This document shows, in pieces, positions 61,043 through 64,000 of a stretch of 64,000 nt of DNA. Within the stretch, counting starts at the first letter, position 1, and each line of letters starts with the position of its first letter. Where the stretch lies: contig CAWDMB010000014.1 of NCBI GenBank assembly GCA_963803375.1, forward strand, positions 1-64,000, in the 5' to 3' direction. This DNA is from JAOPZW01 sp963803375. Its GTDB lineage: Bacteria > Actinomycetota > Thermoleophilia > Solirubrobacterales > Solirubrobacteraceae. A program made the translations under genes and the position numbers. The notes below the pieces were generated by a model, which was not told the DNA's origin, ran no database searches, and worked only from the letters and a program-made list of their open reading frames with translations.

Positions 61043-61990
61043 ATGGCCCTCGTCGACCTCTTCTCTGACACGCAGACCCGCCCGACCGCCGCGATGCGCA
61101 CCGCCATGGCCGCGGCCGAGGTCGGCGACGAGCAGCGCCGCGAGGACCCGACCACGCTCGCGCTCGAGGCCCGCGTCGCCGAGCTCCTCGGCCACCAGGC
61201 CGCCGTCTTCCTGCCCACCGGGACGATGTGCAACGAGATCGCCATCCGCCTGCACGTCAGGCCCGGCGGCGAGCAGCTCTTCCTGGGCGCCGAGAACCAC
61301 CCGCTCGCGGCCGAGGCCGGCGGCCCGGCGCAGCTCTCGGGAGCGGTCATGACCGTGGTCGAGGGCGACGCCGGCCGCTTCGCGCCCGCGGCGCTCGACG
61401 CCGCCGTCACCGCGAGCCGTGCGGGCGGCCGCTACTCCCCCCGCCCGCGAGTCGTGTGCGTCGAGCAGCCGACGAATCTCCGCGGCGGGCGGGTGTGGGC
61501 GCTCGAGGACGTGCGCGGCGTCCTCGAGGTCGCCGCCCGCCACGGCCTGGCGACCCACCTGGACGGCGCCCGCCTGCTCAACGCCGTCGTCGCCACCGGC
61601 GTCGACGCGGCGACGTGGGCGGGCGGCTTCGACACCGCGTGGCTCGACCTCACGAAGGGGCTGGGAGCGCCCGTCGGCGCCTGCCTGGCCGGCTCGCAGG
61701 CGCTCGTCGACGAGGCCTGGCGCTGGAAGCAGATGCTCGGGGGCGCGATGCGCCAGTCGGGGATCCTCGCGGCCGCGGGCCTGCACGCCCTCGACCACCA
61801 CGTCGAGCACCTCGCCGACGACCATGCTCGCGCGCGGCGCCTGGCCGACGGGCTCGCCCAGCTCGACGGGGTCGAGCTCGATCCCGCGCTCGTGGAGACG
61901 AACATCGTCGTCTTCGACGTCCCCGACGCCGCGGCGTTCTGCGCCGCCGTCCAGACCCGCGGCGTGCGCATGGGCGCGCTCGGGCGGTGA
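61043..61990 (+). CDS. L-threonine aldolase-type PLP enzyme, C-terminus frameshifted
   Basis: The 315-aa fold-type I enzyme starts FSDTQTRPTAAMRTAMAAAE and contains GEQLFLGAENHPLAAEAGG and THLDGARLLNA. The PLP-lysine site is WLDLTKGLGAPVGACLAG (Lys near 205). It cleaves threonine or allo-threonine to glycine and acetaldehyde. The frame stops after MGALGR, but the next frame continues with AVTHLDVDDAGIERALVAAA to a TGA at 62053, exactly the usual family ending. A single-base-type shift near 61984 thus removes about 25 residues; activity may or may not survive. Confidence 0.85.
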   Translation: MALVDLFSDTQTRPTAAMRTAMAAAEVGDEQRREDPTTLALEARVAELLGHQAAVFLPTGTMCNEIAIRLHVRPGGEQLFLGAENHPLAAEAGGPAQLSGAVMTVVEGDAGRFAPAALDAAVTASRAGGRYSPRPRVVCVEQPTNLRGGRVWALEDVRGVLEVAARHGLATHLDGARLLNAVVATGVDAATWAGGFDTAWLDLTKGLGAPVGACLAGSQALVDEAWRWKQMLGGAMRQSGILAAAGLHALDHHVEHLADDHARARRLADGLAQLDGVELDPALVETNIVVFDVPDAAAFCAAVQTRGVRMGALGR

Positions 61991-62051
61991 CGCACCTCGA
62001 CGTCGACGACGCCGGGATCGAGCGCGCGCTCGTGGCGGCCGCGGCCGTCGC

Positions 62052-62075
62052 GTGAGCGCCGCGCCGGGCGCTCAC
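62052..62075. terminator. hairpin between converging genes
   Basis: GTGAGCGCC (62052-62060) and GGCGCTCAC (62067-62075) form a perfect 9-bp stem with a 6-base loop, lying over the end of the out-of-frame aldolase tail and the end of the hydrolase gene. Confidence 0.55.
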
Positions 62076-63388
62076 CGCACAAGGCGCACCTCGAGGCCGT
62101 CGACGCCCGCGCCGAGCGCGTCGCCCGCGCCGTGCAGGAGGCCGAGGATGTCGGCGACGTAGGCCTGGGTCTCGGGGTAGCGCGGCACGCAGCCGCACGC
62201 GTGCACCGGCGCCGGGCCGGCGTTGTAGGCCGCCAGGGCGAGCGGCACCGAGCCGAAGTCGCGCAGGAGGTCGCGCATGAGGTGCGCCTGGGCATCGATC
62301 GACGCCGCCGCGTCGTAGGGGTCGCGCAGCCCCAGCGCGGCCGCCGTTGCGGGCATGAACTGCGCGATGCCCTGCGCCCCCGCGCTCGAGCGCGCGAACG
62401 GGTTGAAGCCCGACTCGCGGTACAGCTGCGCGGCCAGGAGCGCTCCGGACACGCTCCAGCGCTGCGCCGCGCGCGCGATCGCCGCCGCATAGCGCGCCGG
62501 CACGAAGCCCGGCAGCGAGCCGCCCGCGGCGCCGTCCTCCCGCCCGCTCCCCACCGGATAGCCGACCGAGGCGGTGCCGGCGTTGAGAACGAACCCGTAG
62601 TGCCAGGGCTCCCACGAGTAGCGCTGCTTGAAGTGGAAGGCGGGCGCGTGGGCGGCGAGCCAGCGGTAGGCGGACGACGGGCCGAGGTCGAGCTCGGTGC
62701 CGAGGCGGTGCAGCGAGCGGCCGGGAGGCGCCACCCACTTCGGATCCGGGTGCCGGGCGAAGAGCACGGCCTGCTCGGCGTCGCTGCGGAACGCGCTGAC
62801 GATGACGAGGCCGATGCCGTCGGCGGCCGCCGCCCGGGCCATCCGGTCGAACGCCAGCGCCACGTCGGGGCGCATGCGCTTGCCCTGCCGCTCGGCGAAC
62901 GGGCCGCGGTACTGGCCGGCGCCGCCGGCGTCCAGGCCTGCGAGCGAGCCCGGCGGCGCGAGCTCGGCAACGGCGAGGGCGCGGTGGCGCAGCTCGCCGC
63001 CCACGACCCGGATCGGATCGGCGACCGTGACCTGGATGCGTACCGGCGCCAGACCGCGCGACGCGAAGCCGACGGCGACCCGCTGGGCGCCGTTGCGCCG
63101 GGCCGTGGCCTCGGCCGCGCGGCGCCCGAGCGCGAGGTAGGCGGCGCGCTCGAGGTGCCGCGGGTTCGGCCGGCCGGCGAGCATGGCCGGCTCGAAGACC
63201 CGCGCGTAAGCGGTGCACATGGCCCGCGCGCCGGCCAGCGCCGCGAGGTCGGCCGCGCGCTGGCGCTCGCCGCCCCGGCCGATGCCGAGGGCCACGCCGC
63301 CGAGCACGATCGCGCCGAGCGCGATCGCGACGAGCGCACCGAGCATGAGCACGACCGCCTGCCCCGAGCTGTCGCGCACGCGGCTCAT
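62072..63388 (-). CDS. TadG-like anchor fused to VanY carboxypeptidase and lytic transglycosylase domains
   Basis: The 438-aa protein has three parts. Residues 1-150: a Tad pilus-type N-terminus (SGQAVVLMLGALVAIALGAI, then GERQRAADLAALAGARAM) as in TadE/TadG pseudopilins. Residues about 165-275: a D,D-carboxypeptidase of VanY type with SLHRLGTELDLG and YSWEPWHYGFVLN carrying the zinc ligands. Residues about 300-425: a lytic transglycosylase with the catalytic Glu in YRESGFNPFARSSAGAQGIA and AYNAGPAPVHA. It would open both peptide and glycan of peptidoglycan, plausibly to let a Tad-type pilus through. Its start overlaps the next gene upstream. Confidence 0.85.
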   Translation of the reverse strand: MSRVRDSSGQAVVLMLGALVAIALGAIVLGGVALGIGRGGERQRAADLAALAGARAMCTAYARVFEPAMLAGRPNPRHLERAAYLALGRRAAEATARRNGAQRVAVGFASRGLAPVRIQVTVADPIRVVGGELRHRALAVAELAPPGSLAGLDAGGAGQYRGPFAERQGKRMRPDVALAFDRMARAAAADGIGLVIVSAFRSDAEQAVLFARHPDPKWVAPPGRSLHRLGTELDLGPSSAYRWLAAHAPAFHFKQRYSWEPWHYGFVLNAGTASVGYPVGSGREDGAAGGSLPGFVPARYAAAIARAAQRWSVSGALLAAQLYRESGFNPFARSSAGAQGIAQFMPATAAALGLRDPYDAAASIDAQAHLMRDLLRDFGSVPLALAAYNAGPAPVHACGCVPRYPETQAYVADILGLLHGAGDALGAGVDGLEVRLVR

Positions 63389-64000
63389 GCGAGCGCCTCG
63401 CGGACGGCGGCCGTCGCGGCGGCCGGAGCCGCCAGGCCGGCGAGCGCCAGCGCGCGGCCCCCGGCGCCGAGGCGCGCCGGCACCTCGACGGCGCGCGGGC
63501 CGAGCGCGCGCAGGCTCGCAAGGGCCAGGCCGGCGAGCGGCGACGGGGCGGCCGGGTCGGGCCAGAGCACGAGGCCGTCGTGGCCAGCGAGCACGCCGTC
63601 GAGAATCTCCGAGCGCGCCCCGATGGCCAGCACGGCCGCCGCCGAGCCCGCCGCGGCCAGCGCCCGGACGGCCTCCGCGGCGGCATCGGCCTCGTCGCCG
63701 GCGAGACGGACGAGGACGAGGCGCCCGGCGACGGCCGTCTCATGACCGCGCGCGGCGATGGCCGCTCCGAGCCGCCGAGCGCCCGGGAGCACCGGGCCGC
63801 GGACGGAGGGCGGCGCCGCGGCGCTTTCGGGCGTCCAGAGGCAGGCGAGCGCGGCCGACGCTCGCATGAGCCGGGCCTCGGCGAGCGCGACCGCGGCGCC
63901 GGCCGGCGCGGTGAGCGGCGGCGCCGCCAGGACGCCGAGAACCGGCGGTGGCGCGCTCGTCGCGCCGTCCGCCCGCCGCGGGACTCCCTCGGCGGGCGGT
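63385..64000 (-). CDS. hypothetical protein beside the Tad-like gene, 5' end outside the window
   Basis: The frame is open to base 64000, so the start is missing. The visible 204 codons are Ala/Leu/Pro-rich (APPPVLGVLAAPPLTAPAGA, then LAEARLMRASAALACLWTPE). Further on are GRLVLVRLAGDEADAAAEAV and GLVLWPDPAAPSPLAGLALA, suggesting alternating strands and helices of a Rossmann-like or CpaE-receiver-like protein. The stop overlaps the hydrolase start, so it is probably part of a Tad-type pilus or secretion locus continuing outside. No firm family is assigned. Confidence 0.55.
   Translation of the reverse strand, partial: PPAEGVPRRADGATSAPPPVLGVLAAPPLTAPAGAAVALAEARLMRASAALACLWTPESAAAPPSVRGPVLPGARRLGAAIAARGHETAVAGRLVLVRLAGDEADAAAEAVRALAAAGSAAAVLAIGARSEILDGVLAGHDGLVLWPDPAAPSPLAGLALASLRALGPRAVEVPARLGAGGRALALAGLAAPAAATAAVREALA

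Overview
High-GC actinobacterial chromosome, most like the class Thermoleophilia (Solirubrobacterales/Conexibacter-type). This is inferred from the extreme GC content, the many GTG starts with GTGA/ATGA stop-start overlaps, and gene types I associate with that group (short GNAT-like proteins, a receiver/thioredoxin-reductase-like fusion, a c-type cytochrome system I, and a TadG-like cell-wall hydrolase fusion). No rRNA is present to fix the taxonomy.

Layout. 0.1-4.6 kb: a lipoprotein with a tiny coupled membrane protein, a degenerate Leu-type tRNA, a LysR regulator and a broken IS701-family transposase. 4.6-8.5 kb (minus): a three-gene operon of a circularly permuted ATP-grasp ligase, a PuuD-type amidase and an AsnB/AsnO-type amidotransferase, suggestive of a small peptide-amide pathway. 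8.7-11.9 kb (plus): homogentisate pathway for tyrosine degradation (thioesterase, hpd, hmgA) behind a palindromic operator. 11.9-14.9 kb (minus): a two-gene signalling unit (CRP-domain histidine kinase and receiver/flavoprotein fusion). 14.9-18.8 kb (plus): iron-type alcohol dehydrogenase and a TldD/TldE pair. 18.8-21.9 kb (minus): secG and cytochrome c maturation genes (CcmI-like, ccmF, ccmE). 22-24 kb: small proteins.

24.12-34.92 kb is a 10.8-kb integrated element in the 3' end of tRNA-Gly(CCC). It has both att copies, arm-type repeats, integrase, excisionase, a primase-helicase replication module with a large concentric palindrome (candidate origin), a divergent regulatory switch with a perfect 12-bp inverted repeat, two HNH nucleases, a NYN nuclease and a single HK97-type major capsid protein. 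There is no portal, large terminase or tail gene. It looks like a phage satellite or pruned prophage and is the most interesting part of the window.

35-38.1 kb: the rest of the cytochrome c maturation set (TlpA/CcmG, CcmH, CcdA), followed by an intact-looking IS630-family element that separates ccdA from its terminator. 38.2-48.5 kb: argS, a TrkA-N channel protein, rlmH, an M48 protease, phosphoesterase, lipoprotein plus Ser/Thr kinase, PadR regulator, tgt, dedA and hsp20. 48.6-53.4 kb: a Rieske/DUF2231 protein, a MarR regulator divergent from an MhqO/MhqD-like quinone detoxification pair, a coiled-coil protein and an SRPBCC protein. 53.5-60.9 kb (minus): lower glycolysis operon gap-pgk-tpiA-gpmI, then rapZ and uvrC. 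61-64 kb: a threonine aldolase with a C-terminal frameshift, a TadG-VanY-lytic transglycosylase fusion and an incomplete gene running off the window. No CRISPR array was seen.
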